Origin: Clostridia bacterium
GTDB taxonomy: Bacteria; Bacillota_A; Clostridia; Oscillospirales; CAG-272
Length of the DNA: 45,209 nt
Reading direction: 5' to 3'
Assembly (NCBI GenBank): GCA_017452945.1
Contig: JAFTLD010000078.1
Span: 1 to 45,209 of the forward strand
Numbering within the stretch: the stretch's first letter is position 1; the number at the start of each line of letters is the position of its first letter. The notes under the pieces are model-generated. The model searched no databases and was not told the origin of the DNA. It was given only the letters and a program-made list of their open reading frames with translations. Positions 34,474 through 42,438 of this stretch are shown here, piece by piece. The translations under genes were made by a program, and so were the position numbers.

Positions 34474-35978
34474 GCCAAAGGGATAACGATAAGTGCTCTT
34501 ATCCGGGCACCGGCGTGACCACAAAGCTTTTGCTCTATTTTCTGATCTTTATAATGCTGATGCTTTTGGTGCTGTGGATCTTCCAGGTCATGCTTCTGAA
34601 TTTGTTTTACCGCAACACCAAAATGAATGAAATGGAAAAGATCGCCCAGGTCATTGAGCAGGTTTTACAGAATGACGAGCAGGAAGCCTTAGGGCAAACG
34701 GTATACGACTATGCAGCAGAGTATTTGGTCTGTATCCGTGTTTTCCGTGTAAATCCCAGCAACAAGGCGATCGAAATCTCGGATGCCGACGTATCCGAAA
34801 ACTGCTTTCTGCATCACATTTCTTCGGCTACGCTGACCGAGCTTTATCAAAAGGCAGTGGCCGAGGGTGGACATTATCAGACCATGATCCCGTTTTCGGG
34901 CTTTGGGAATGAGATCACCCAAGGCAGACTGCCGGGAAGTCTTGAAGAGAGCGACCGTATTATGACCGAACGCTTGAGTATGATCCGTGTGGATATCTTC
35001 CATGTGGGTAAAACGCCTTACGTGATCATGCTCAACTCGGAGCTGACGCCCCTGAGTGCTACAGTGGCAACGCTCAAGGTGCAGTTCCTTTGGATCGCCA
35101 TGGTGCTGATCATATTGGCGCTTTTGTTGGCAATTGTGTTTGCGCGCAGCATCGTATCTCCCATCGTGCGCATGAACCAGACAGCCAAGCAGTTGGCTAA
35201 GGGAAATTACGACGTGCATTTTGAAGGGGAGGGCTACCGCGAGACGCGCGAGTTGGCGGAAACCTTGAACTACGCTTCGAAAGAGCTTTCGCAAAACGAC
35301 AGGCTGCAAAAGGAGCTGATCGCCAATATCTCACACGATCTGCGCACACCCCTGACCATGATCAAGGGCTACGGTGAGGTCATGCGTGACATTCCGGGTG
35401 AGAACACACCCGAGAATATGCAGATGATCATTGACGAAACCGAGCGCCTTTCCGAGCTGGTCAACGCGCTGCTGGATATTTCCCGACTGCAGGCAGGTAC
35501 GGAGGAGCTCAAGAGAGAACCGTTCGATCTGACCGAGCAGGTGCAAAAGACGGTCGAGCGCTACGACAAGCTGCGTACCTCGGACGGCTATTGCGTGCAA
35601 TTTGAATTTGACCGAAACGTGACTGTCAATGCGGACAAAACGTTGTTTTTACAGGTGCTTTATAACCTGATCAACAACGGCATCAACTACGCGGGGGATG
35701 ATAAGACTGTCATCGTACGCCAGGAATGCCGCGAGGATAAGGTACGCATATCGGTCATTGACCACGGTGTGGGCATCGCACCCGATCAGATTCCGCTGAT
35801 CTGGGACAGATATTACAAGGTTGACCGCGTACACAAGCGTGCGGTGGTCGGTACGGGACTCGGACTTTCGATTGTCAAGACCGTGCTTGAGCGTCACGGT
35901 GCGCTGTACGGTGTGGAGAGCAAGCAAGGCGAAGGCTCTACCTTCTGGTTTGAGCTTCCGATAGATAAGAATGCATAA
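34470..35978 (+). CDS. Membrane sensor histidine kinase
   Basis: A 502-residue kinase. Transmembrane helix 1 (about 15-43) and helix 2 (about 205-228) flank an extracellular sensor region of about 160 residues. A HAMP linker (about 228-280), HisKA with the phospho-His in NISHDLRTPLTMIKGY, and an HATPase domain with N box (LYNLINNGINYAG), G1 (DHGVGIAPDQIP) and G2 (GTGLGLSIVKTVLERHG) follow. It starts inside the regulator gene (ATGA overlap). The extracellular part has no family I recognise. A terminator follows directly. Confidence 0.95.
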   Translation: MSQRDNDKCSYPGTGVTTKLLLYFLIFIMLMLLVLWIFQVMLLNLFYRNTKMNEMEKIAQVIEQVLQNDEQEALGQTVYDYAAEYLVCIRVFRVNPSNKAIEISDADVSENCFLHHISSATLTELYQKAVAEGGHYQTMIPFSGFGNEITQGRLPGSLEESDRIMTERLSMIRVDIFHVGKTPYVIMLNSELTPLSATVATLKVQFLWIAMVLIILALLLAIVFARSIVSPIVRMNQTAKQLAKGNYDVHFEGEGYRETRELAETLNYASKELSQNDRLQKELIANISHDLRTPLTMIKGYGEVMRDIPGENTPENMQMIIDETERLSELVNALLDISRLQAGTEELKREPFDLTEQVQKTVERYDKLRTSDGYCVQFEFDRNVTVNADKTLFLQVLYNLINNGINYAGDDKTVIVRQECREDKVRISVIDHGVGIAPDQIPLIWDRYYKVDRVHKRAVVGTGLGLSIVKTVLERHGALYGVESKQGEGSTFWFELPIDKNA

Positions 35979-35980
35979 AT

Positions 35981-36022
35981 AAAAGGAGCTGCTTCAAAAA
36001 TCTGAAGCAGCTCCTTGATTTT
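35981..36022. terminator. Bidirectional terminator between kinase and SH3 lipoprotein
   Basis: AAGGAGCTGCTTC (35983-35995) pairs with GAAGCAGCTCCTT (36004-36016), with T-rich tracts on both strands. Confidence 0.92.
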
Positions 36023-36028
36023 ATTGAC

Positions 36029-36820
36029 TTATTCAGCGTCAGTTGTGGTGGTTTCCTCGGTTGTGGTGGTTTCCTCGGTTGTGGTGGTTTCCTCGGGCTT
36101 GGTGGTGGAAACGTACTTTTCGTTGGAAGAAATGTAGCCGTATACGGGGTTGCCGTTTTCATCGTCAGCAAGCTGGATCTTGTACCAGCCGTTGCCCTTT
36201 GCAACTGCGGTAACCTCGTCGCCCTGAACCAAAGCGAGTATCTTGTTGTCGTCCACGTCGAAATTGTAGTAGGATCTGACGTTGAGCGCATTTGCAATGA
36301 TGTACAGCGTGATAGGCTGCTCCAGCACGACGGTTTCGGGATCCTTGACGTATGCAGCGGTCTTATGTACGTAGCAGGTCAGTGTCTGGGTTTCGGTGGT
36401 GGTTTCTTCGCCTTCGGCAGCGGTGACCTCAACCTCGGTCACAAATTCGATTCTGTACCAGTTTTCGCTGTACCCGGTGCTCTTGAACTCGGAGTCCTTA
36501 GCTGCATAATCCACAATGGTGGATTCGCTGACGTACGCCTCGGAACGAATGGTGGCAGCACTTGCGATGATGAAAATGGTCTGCTCAAGATCGGTAAATA
36601 CTTCCTCGGTGGGAGGAACGGGATCGTCAGAGCCGCCGGTTCCGTTATTGTCGCCCGTACCTACAGAGGGATCACCGGTATTGGTGCTGTCGCCTGTGCC
36701 TGTGGGATTGAGGATGATTTCGTTGTTATCGGTTTCATCGGAATTGCCTTCCTTATTGTTACATGCACAAAGCGAAAGGACAAGCATAAGTGCAAGAGCG
36801 ATGAGAAGAATCTTTTTCAT
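36029..36820 (-). CDS. Lipoprotein with two bacterial SH3-like domains
   Basis: A 263-residue predicted lipoprotein. Signal peptide ends LCAC (Cys about 19). A Gly/Thr/Asn/Asp-rich spacer (20-70) precedes two SH3b-like units: about 78-158 (FIIASAATIRSEAYVSESTIVDYAAKDSEF...NWYRIEF) and about 165-240 (LYIIANALNVRSYYNFDVDDNKILALVQGDEVTAVAKGNGWYKIQL...GYISS). Such domains bind peptidoglycan. The end is a Thr/Glu repeat (TTTTEE three times) encoded by an 18-bp tandem repeat. Gene faces the kinase operon; no functional link is visible. Confidence 0.85.
   Translation of the reverse strand: MKKILLIALALMLVLSLCACNNKEGNSDETDNNEIILNPTGTGDSTNTGDPSVGTGDNNGTGGSDDPVPPTEEVFTDLEQTIFIIASAATIRSEAYVSESTIVDYAAKDSEFKSTGYSENWYRIEFVTEVEVTAAEGEETTTETQTLTCYVHKTAAYVKDPETVVLEQPITLYIIANALNVRSYYNFDVDDNKILALVQGDEVTAVAKGNGWYKIQLADDENGNPVYGYISSNEKYVSTTKPEETTTTEETTTTEETTTTDAE
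36042..36095. repeat. 18-bp tandem repeat, three copies
   Basis: Three exact copies of an 18-base unit (GTTGTGGTGGTTTCCTCG), in frame within the lipoprotein gene and encoding its Thr/Glu tail. Copy number could vary by slippage. Confidence 0.9.
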
Positions 36821-36888
36821 CGTAAATTTTTACCTCCGTAGTATGTACTTTTGTCACGGGATTTTACCCGATTTTCATGATTGATATT

Positions 36889-36917
36889 ATTATACCATAC
36901 AGGGTGTATCTTGTCAA
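36889..36917 (-). promoter_or_regulatory. Promoter of the SH3 lipoprotein gene
   Basis: Minus strand: TTGACA (36917-36912), 17 bases, TATAAT (36894-36889). The leader of about 60 bases contains CGGG-attttac-CCCG as a short stem. Confidence 0.9.
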
Positions 36918-37051
36918 GAAAAAAACACTACTTTGCATAACTTTTTTCCCTGAAAAAACGCCGAAAATCGCAAAATGCTGTGTTGGTAGCCGCAATCCCA
37001 TACAAGATGCAGTATTCTGTAGAAAATGCGCGAAAAGTGGGGCGCGCGCCC

Positions 37052-37618
37052 TTAAAGTGCAGGATCGCAGCATAGTGCGCACGGAGTTTTTTGCAGCAGA
37101 TTTTGTGCAAATTGCGCGTCCGCAAGGTAACGGCGAACGTATGCCGTATCCAGCAGAACGGGCATGCGGTGATGATAGGGGCGCATGGAATCGTTGGCCG
37201 CTGTGGTCAGAATTGTGAACTGTCCGCCCTCCGGGCTCGGCCGCCAGATGCCGCACAGGTACAGCAGGGGAGAGGAGGAGAGTGTGAACAGATATTTTTG
37301 CTTTTGTTCATCGTGTGACCACTCATAAAAGCCGGTGGTGGGAATGGCACAGCGGCGCAGAGCAAGGTCTGCAGCAAAGGTCGGTTTTTCGGCAGCCGTT
37401 TCGGCACGGGCATTGATGAGCAGGCGTGAAGAGCCGGTATATCCCCATTTCATGACTGTGACGAGCGGTGCATCGTTCTGCTGTACGACCACCATAGCAG
37501 GGTTTGAAGGAAACACCTCGCCCGTGGAAAAGGGCAGTCCCGTATTTTTCGCATGGCGCAAAAGTATTTGCAATTCCGGAATATCACCGTCGTCAAAAAC
37601 CGTATATCTGCCGCACAT
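37052..37618 (-). CDS. SRAP-domain protein (HMCES/YedK family)
   Basis: A 188-residue SOS-response-associated peptidase fold protein. Cys2 directly after the start Met (MCGRYTV) is the residue that forms a thiazolidine bond with abasic sites in single-stranded DNA. NARAET, TTGFYEW (Glu) and HHRMPVLL (His) complete the active site. It protects abasic sites at stalled forks. The gene is divergent from dinB, and SRAP genes are known to cluster with SOS genes. AGGAGG is placed correctly before ATG. It is slightly shorter than YedK (222) at the C-terminus. Confidence 0.92.
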   Translation of the reverse strand: MCGRYTVFDDGDIPELQILLRHAKNTGLPFSTGEVFPSNPAMVVVQQNDAPLVTVMKWGYTGSSRLLINARAETAAEKPTFAADLALRRCAIPTTGFYEWSHDEQKQKYLFTLSSSPLLYLCGIWRPSPEGGQFTILTTAANDSMRPYHHRMPVLLDTAYVRRYLADAQFAQNLLQKTPCALCCDPAL

Positions 37619-37648
37619 CTCACAGCCCTCCTATGACTTGATACGATT

Positions 37649-37677
37649 ATTATAAAGCATTCCCGCGTACTTGTCAA
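37649..37677 (-). promoter_or_regulatory. Promoter of the SRAP gene
   Basis: Minus strand: TTGACA (37677-37672), 17 bases, TATAAT (37654-37649). It is a full consensus promoter with no LexA box inside it; the nearest box is 31 bases upstream of its -35. Confidence 0.88.
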
Positions 37678-37700
37678 TTTATTTTGCGTAAAAATCCCTC

Positions 37701-37729
37701 TTGACATAGAACAGATGTTCTGCTATAAT
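37701..37729 (+). promoter_or_regulatory. Promoter of dinB
   Basis: TTGACA (37701-37706), exactly 17 bases, TATAAT (37724-37729). This full consensus promoter would be very strong if not repressed; the spacer contains a LexA box. Confidence 0.93.
37708..37721. promoter_or_regulatory. LexA (SOS) operator 1
   Basis: AGAACAGATGTTCT, a near-perfect palindrome matching the Gram-positive box GAAC-N4-GTTC, fills the spacer of the dinB promoter, so LexA binding would block RNA polymerase. Confidence 0.93.
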
Positions 37730-37736
37730 ACGAAAT

Positions 37737-37750
37737 AGAACAAATGTTCT
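37737..37750. promoter_or_regulatory. LexA (SOS) operator 2
   Basis: AGAACAAATGTTCT lies just downstream of the dinB start site, 29 bp centre to centre from operator 1 (nearly three helical turns), which allows two LexA dimers on one face. Confidence 0.92.
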
Positions 37751-37770
37751 TTTCGAAAGGAGAGAGGGAG

Positions 37771-39021
37771 ATGGATCGCGTGATTTTGCACGTGGATATG
37801 AATAATTTTTTTGCCTCGGTGGAGTGTGCCGATCGCCCCGAGCTGTGGCAGCAGCCCGTTGCCGTGGCAGGGGACGTGCAGGCAAGGCACGGCATTATTC
37901 TTGCCAAAAACCAGGTGGCCAAGCTGTACGGTGTGCAAACGGGTGAGAGCATTGCCGAGGCAAGGCGCAAATGTCCGCGCATCGTGCTTTTGCCGCCGCA
38001 TATGGATCGCTATCAAGCCATTTCGGACAAGGCGCGTACCATTTACGCGCAGTATACCGACCGCGTGGAGAGCTTTGGCATTGACGAATGCTGGCTGGAC
38101 GTAACGGGAAACGGCAGGCTGTGGGGAGAGGACTACGGAGAGGCGATTGCCGAGGATATCCGCCGGCGCATCAAATCCGAGCTTGGCGTGACCGTGTCGG
38201 TGGGGGTATCGTTTAACAAGATCTTTGCCAAAATGGGCAGCGACTATAAAAAGCCGGATGCCGTCACGGTCATTACGCGGGATAATTTCAAGGAGCTGCT
38301 GTGGCCCTTGCCTGTGGGGGATCTGATCTTTGTGGGACGTTCTACCGTGCAAAAGCTTTGGTATATGCAGATCCGAACGGTGGGGGACTTGGCGCGTGCC
38401 GAGCCCGAGCGGCTGGAGCGTGCGCTTGGCAAGTGTGGGTTGATGGCGTGGCGGTTTGCGCGCGGGATGGACGGTTCTCCCGTTTTGTATGACGGGCAGG
38501 AATACCCCATCAAAAGCATCGGCAACAGCACCACACCGCCCGTGGATATCAAGTCAAGGCGCGACGCCGAGATCGTACTGGCGCAGCTTTGTCAGAGCGT
38601 GGCTACGCGGTTGCGTGCGGCTGATATGCGCTGCACCACGGTCAAGCTCTCACTGCGCTCAACGTCACTTTCCTGGAAACAGCGGCAAAAGGGTACGGCG
38701 GCAACCTGTCTTGAAAACGATTTGTGGCGCGAGGCTATGGTGCTTTACGATACGTTTCACGACGGTACACCCTTGCGCAGCATCGGTGTGGCGGCCTGCA
38801 ATCTGGTCGAGAACGGGGAGCGGCAGCTTTGCATGTTTGACGGTGAAGGGGAGACCTGCCGCCATGCCGCGCTGGAGTCCTTGGGAGGCGTGCTGGATTC
38901 CTTGCGCGAGCGTTTTGGTGCACGTGCCGTGCGCAGAGGACTGCTTTTGGAGGGTGATGCTTTGATTGGCGGCATGGCCGCGCCCGGCAGCATGCCGCAT
39001 CCCGTGGCGTGGCGCAAATGA
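37771..39021 (+). CDS. dinB: DNA polymerase IV (Y-family)
   Basis: A 416-residue translesion polymerase. Catalytic acids are visible: Asp9 (HVDMNNFFASVE), Asp105 and Glu106 (SFGIDECWLD). The steric-gate region NNFFASVE, palm/fingers to about 180, thumb helices to about 240 and the little finger (about 245-350) follow. The end includes QLCMF, resembling a beta-clamp motif (QLxLF). ATG 37771 follows GAAAGGAGAGAGGGAG; the longer frame from 37744 would begin inside LexA operator 2. It is controlled by two LexA boxes. Confidence 0.96.
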   Translation: MDRVILHVDMNNFFASVECADRPELWQQPVAVAGDVQARHGIILAKNQVAKLYGVQTGESIAEARRKCPRIVLLPPHMDRYQAISDKARTIYAQYTDRVESFGIDECWLDVTGNGRLWGEDYGEAIAEDIRRRIKSELGVTVSVGVSFNKIFAKMGSDYKKPDAVTVITRDNFKELLWPLPVGDLIFVGRSTVQKLWYMQIRTVGDLARAEPERLERALGKCGLMAWRFARGMDGSPVLYDGQEYPIKSIGNSTTPPVDIKSRRDAEIVLAQLCQSVATRLRAADMRCTTVKLSLRSTSLSWKQRQKGTAATCLENDLWREAMVLYDTFHDGTPLRSIGVAACNLVENGERQLCMFDGEGETCRHAALESLGGVLDSLRERFGARAVRRGLLLEGDALIGGMAAPGSMPHPVAWRK

Positions 39022-39039
39022 ATGCACAATTTGCGTATG

Positions 39040-39249
39040 GCGCGTAACGGGGGACAGGCCCTTGTTACACCGCAATTTTGCTTTCTTGTCGTGTTTGTGC
39101 AACCGGCGGCGTAACAATGCTCCGTCCCCGGTTACACGCATCCCCGAACGGTTAACCAAGCGTGTAACTGTGGGGACGGGTCCACGTTACGTTGCAGCGA
39201 CCCAAGGGCGCGCAATGTAACATGGACCCGTCCACCTGTTATGCGCGCG
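39040..39249. repeat. Mosaic REP element (four palindromes), copy 1
   Basis: A 210-base element nearly identical to 44902-45112. Its ends are related in inverted orientation (GCGCGTAAC... and ...GTTATGCGCGCG). Inside are four imperfect palindromes of the form GTAAC...GTTAC with GGGGAC/GTCCCC cores. It begins 18 bases after the dinB stop. This is the structure of a bacterial interspersed mosaic element mobilised by a RAYT transposase, whose gene end lies at 45121. Confidence 0.8.
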
Positions 39250-39270
39250 AATATAAATACAGCAAAAAGC

Positions 39271-39312
39271 AACAAAAAACGCCCCGGGGCGAGTTGATGC
39301 TCGCCTCGGGGC
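39271..39312 (-). terminator. Terminator of the RHS/immunity run
   Basis: GCCCCGGGGCGAG (39281-39293) pairs with CTCGCCTCGGGGC (39300-39312). On the minus strand it is followed by GTTTTTTGTTG. Confidence 0.8.
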
Positions 39313-39320
39313 TAGGTGTA

Positions 39321-39546
39321 TAGATTTGTTAGAGTAGGGTAATGAGCAGGGAACAGCATCAGCTTGTCCGCCCGCCCCGCCGCAAAGCGGCGGGGGAGGG
39401 GATTAAGACGATTGTGTGCCCAATTTCACTTGGGCTTTATTTTTGCGCAGTCATGTCATTCTACGGGGCTGGTTTTCACGCTAACCGTCCCCTGTTACAT
39501 AGATTTATTAGAGTAAGGTAATGAACAGGGAACAGCATCAGATTGT
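39321..39546. repeat. Direct repeats and hairpins between dinB and the RHS island
   Basis: A 47-base unit (TAGATTT(g/a)TTAGAGTA...CAG(c/a)TTGT) occurs at 39321-39367 and 39500-39546. A related core (GAGCAGGGAACAG(c/t)ATCAG) is at 41852-41910 beside RHS fragment 2. The first copy continues into a GC hairpin GCCCCGCCGC-aaa-GCGGCGGGG. A half REP palindrome AACCGTCCCCTGTTACAT is at 39483-39500. No gene is present in 39250-39560. Confidence 0.7.
39418..39444 (+). terminator. Plus-strand terminator
   Basis: GCCCAA (39418-39423) pairs with TTGGGC (39430-39435), followed by TTTATTTTT. It may end readthrough from dinB. Confidence 0.6.
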
Positions 39547-39560
39547 TTGCCCCAGATTCA

Positions 39561-40466
39561 TCAAAGTAGAAAGCAATTTTGATGTATAATTTTGGGTTTT
39601 ACGGAATACTTTTCGATCAGTTTTAATCTATTCTTAGTAGATAGAGTCACATCATCGGAAAGCATATCCTTAAAGCATTTACATTTAGACTTTATTTGTG
39701 AATTCGGACACTCTGAATAGAATGATATACAGTTTTGAACACACTCGTATGCTGCCTCTACATCTCCGGTTTTTATTAGACTGTCTACCATGAATGCTGC
39801 ATCTGACACTCTAAAAACCCATTTGTCATGTAAAGGTTCATATAAAGCAGAGCACTTTTCATATGCCCCGCATTTATAATATAGTATCATACGATCCATA
39901 TCGTCTTCGGAAAGAACACTTTGATACATATCCATGTATTGTAGACATTCATCGGCCAATCCACGTTCCATTAACAACCAACAAAAAAACCAAATGCTTT
40001 CGTAACACGGAAAGACATCTACAAGGCTTCGCAACTCATTTAATATGGTGTCATTTTGGGGTTCAGACAAATACAAGTAGCGAATTTTATTATACATGGA
40101 TTCATATGATGGTTCAATTTCATGTGCTTCTTGCATAGCCAGAAAGGCGGTTCGATAGGCAGTTGGATCGCATACACCGGAATGCTTTTCCTGAAGAATG
40201 TCTACAGCCATGGCCAAGGCAATACGATTTGCAGCTGTTGTGTCATATTCTGCTGCTTTTGTTAAGTAACGCACGGCTACTTTATCAGCATTCCGGTATG
40301 CACCTTTGGGGCTGATTCGTCCGTTTATCAAAAGATAGTAGCCTAAATTGTGGTATGATTTGTGACAGGGGGTTTTTCTAACATATTTATACAGCAACTC
40401 TTGCGCATCACGCCATCGGCATTGGTCTACAGCATTTAGTGCTTGCCGGTTCAAATCTGTATTCAT
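39561..40466 (-). CDS. Helical-repeat protein, candidate immunity protein of the toxin-37-like RHS
   Basis: A 301-residue, fully cytoplasmic, all-helical protein. Pairs of helices with W/Y/L/A spacing (CRWRDAQELLYKYVRKTPCHKSYHNLGYYLL; YLTKAAEYDTTAANRIALAMAVDIL; AFLAMQEAHEIEPSYESMYNKIRYLYL) look like TPR/Sel1-type repeats. No family name can be given. It lies 23 bases downstream of an RHS gene with a toxin domain and on the same strand, the usual place of an immunity gene. It is AT-rich like the rest of the island. ATG 40466 is better spaced from AGGAG than ATG 40469. Confidence 0.75.
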   Translation of the reverse strand: MNTDLNRQALNAVDQCRWRDAQELLYKYVRKTPCHKSYHNLGYYLLINGRISPKGAYRNADKVAVRYLTKAAEYDTTAANRIALAMAVDILQEKHSGVCDPTAYRTAFLAMQEAHEIEPSYESMYNKIRYLYLSEPQNDTILNELRSLVDVFPCYESIWFFCWLLMERGLADECLQYMDMYQSVLSEDDMDRMILYYKCGAYEKCSALYEPLHDKWVFRVSDAAFMVDSLIKTGDVEAAYECVQNCISFYSECPNSQIKSKCKCFKDMLSDDVTLSTKNRLKLIEKYSVKPKIIHQNCFLL

Positions 40467-40489
40467 CATTTCTCCTAACTGTATCAGTT

Positions 40490-41791
40490 TTACTTATTAT
40501 AAACTTTAGGTAGTGTAGGATAGGGTTTGCGCTTATTGACCACTCTTCCACCAGGATATACATTAGTATAACCGCCACCAGGACTTTGAACATCCCATTG
40601 ACCGCCACCATGAGCAGCACCAGTGCCAGTAGAAGCGGGAACCCAAATGTTCCCGTATTTATCTATCCAACCTAAGTTGCCATTTTTATCCTTCCCTTTT
40701 TTGGGTCCTCCTTTTGGAGGTTTATATCCATCTTCTTCGCGAGGCGGATCTTTTGAATTGACAGAGGGTTTTCCTTTATCATCTAATTCACGATCTCCCG
40801 ATGGATTTGTATCCTTAGTGTTTTCGCTATTTTTTGAAAAATGAATAGATAGATCTACATTAGTGACTATATGTATTACAACGGTTACAACGACCACAGC
40901 TATGAAAACACTTAATGTGATTAATAGTAATTCTTTTAATAATGCAGCAGAAATAACGGTAACTGTACCAACAGCAATTGTTGCACTATTACCACAATGA
41001 TCCACATACATAATCGGATTATTGCTACAATACGCATACATATTAAACCCGATGAGGTCACCGTTTGCATTGATATAACCGTCGGCGTTCAGGAATCTGC
41101 CCCAATAGGGATTATAGTATCTGCTCTGCAGATAATACAGCCCGGTGTCGGTATCGTAGTAGTACCCTCTGTATCTGAACGGGTTGATGTTCATCAGCCA
41201 TTGGGCGTCAGCTGTGGAAATGTTGGATGTTGCGGTGCTGTTTTTATAAATGTTGTTGCCCCAAGCATCGTACGTGTAGGACGCAATACGGTTGCCGATT
41301 TCGTCATACAGGGCAACAACGTCGCCCTGTAAGTTTGTTGCAAAGTAGCAGACAAACTCTTGGGGTGTGGCATTTGCATTTGCCTTTTTGAACACATGCA
41401 TTGCAACGGGCGCGCCCTTGGCGTCGTAGTAATACCGCAGTTCGGTTTCTACGTAAGTGCCGGTGGAGTCGTAAATGCATTCGCGTACGATGGTTGTGCC
41501 GTCAAGGTCGTAAGTGTGCAGAATATTTGTATTGGAAATAGTATTCTTGACCGTCTTGCTTGTACGGATGCCATCGGCGTTATAGCTGTACGTGACGTCA
41601 ATAATCGAGCTTTGTGCTCTTGCAAGCTGCCTGCCGTGCTGCCAGGTGTAGGAGAACAAGCCATCCCAGAGTGTGTTGCCGATTGCGTCGGTAGTGATCG
41701 TGTTGCCTGCATAACTGATAAGCACGTCATTCCACTTGTCAAGACTTGTGGTGTCCTTTGCATATCCCCACGTTGTTTCGCTGTATGTCAT
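40490..41791 (-). CDS. 5'-truncated RHS protein with toxin-37-like C-terminus
   Basis: A 433-residue RHS C-terminal fragment. Residues 1-190 hold YD-type repeats (SYTYDAWGN). The RHS-associated core (RYRGYYYDTDTGLYYLQSRYYNPYWGRFLNADG...YCSNNPIMYVDHCGN, about 205-270) is next. A hydrophobic segment (about 275-310) follows. The end (about 370-425: GWIDKYGNIWVPASTGTGAAHGGGQWDVQSPGGGYTNVYPGG) resembles polymorphic toxin type 37, a predicted RNase. The frame stays open upstream to TGA 41867-41869, which lies inside a repeat, so the N-terminal shell is missing. In the core the usual DPxG reads DHCG. It may be an orphan toxin cassette, silent until recombined. Confidence 0.8.
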   Translation of the reverse strand: MTYSETTWGYAKDTTSLDKWNDVLISYAGNTITTDAIGNTLWDGLFSYTWQHGRQLARAQSSIIDVTYSYNADGIRTSKTVKNTISNTNILHTYDLDGTTIVRECIYDSTGTYVETELRYYYDAKGAPVAMHVFKKANANATPQEFVCYFATNLQGDVVALYDEIGNRIASYTYDAWGNNIYKNSTATSNISTADAQWLMNINPFRYRGYYYDTDTGLYYLQSRYYNPYWGRFLNADGYINANGDLIGFNMYAYCSNNPIMYVDHCGNSATIAVGTVTVISAALLKELLLITLSVFIAVVVVTVVIHIVTNVDLSIHFSKNSENTKDTNPSGDRELDDKGKPSVNSKDPPREEDGYKPPKGGPKKGKDKNGNLGWIDKYGNIWVPASTGTGAAHGGGQWDVQSPGGGYTNVYPGGRVVNKRKPYPTLPKVYNK

Positions 41792-41851
41792 TCCATCCAG
41801 CGAACCCTCGATGTATGCGTACGTCTTTTTGCTTAGGTGGTTGCCGTATCG

Positions 41852-41912
41852 GAGCAGGGAACAGTATCAGCTTATCCGCCCCTCCCCGCTGCAGAGCGGC
41901 GGGGAGGGAATG
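41852..41912. repeat. Repeat with GC hairpin at the 5' edge of RHS fragment 2
   Basis: GAGCAGGGAACAGTATCAG followed by CCTCCCCGC-tgcaga-GCGGCGGGGAGG hairpin. The same core occurs at 39344-39400. It marks the point where RHS homology of fragment 2 begins. Confidence 0.7.
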
Positions 41913-41913
41913 G

Positions 41914-41942
41914 ATGTAACAGAGAACCGTCCCCTGTTACAT
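41914..41942. repeat. Single REP palindrome
   Basis: ATGTAACAG...CTGTTACAT, with 9-base perfect arms and a GAACCGTCCC centre, 29 bases. It overlaps the 3' end of the lipoprotein gene and supplies its last Met codon and TAA stop. Confidence 0.8.
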
Positions 41943-42419
41943 ATTGTCGATATACTTATTTAGCATTTCGTCAAATTGAGTTTCATCAAAAGAATGTCGT
42001 CCACAATCAGAATAATAGAACCCGTCTCTACATTCAGCCTGCCCACGAGAACAAATTATCTCGTAATTTTCGTTGTTATAAATGATTTTTATTCCTATGT
42101 CGCCCGCGCTCGGAGACTTTGGTGGAGAAGACAGATAACATTCAATTTTCGAAAAATCCTCCATAAACCGTTCTATGTTTTGAACGGTACAAATGACATC
42201 GAAACTAGGGGCGTTATCTATTACAGGTGGTGTTACGGAAACATTTTGAATTTGCTCGATCTCGTTTATTTTTACAATTTCTATCGCTTTAATTTCCGAT
42301 AAGCTATGCATAAACTCAAAATCTGTTTTTGTTAAGGTTTTAAATGAAGAAGCACACCCGACTAGCGGAAAACATAGTAAAATCACAATGAGAATAATAA
42401 AAAATTTCAAACAACGCAT
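41937..42419 (-). CDS. Lipoprotein, candidate immunity protein of the zincin RHS
   Basis: A 160-residue predicted lipoprotein: signal peptide ending LVGC (Cys about 22), a charged helical region (about 30-60) and a beta-rich part with four Cys (ICTVQN, IECYLSS, ICSRGQAEC, YSDCGRH). No family recognised. It starts 19 bases after the zincin-type RHS gene on the same strand, and surface location would suit neutralising an extracellular peptidase toxin; this is inference. Its stop codon lies within a REP palindrome, so the original C-terminus may have been altered by the insertion. Confidence 0.75.
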   Translation of the reverse strand: MRCLKFFIILIVILLCFPLVGCASSFKTLTKTDFEFMHSLSEIKAIEIVKINEIEQIQNVSVTPPVIDNAPSFDVICTVQNIERFMEDFSKIECYLSSPPKSPSAGDIGIKIIYNNENYEIICSRGQAECRDGFYYSDCGRHSFDETQFDEMLNKYIDNM

Positions 42420-42438
42420 ACAAATAACTCCTTAATAT

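Noticed and set aside
36042..36095. Short tandem repeats that could be mistaken for a CRISPR array
   Set aside because: The units are contiguous without spacers and are in frame with a Thr/Glu tail.
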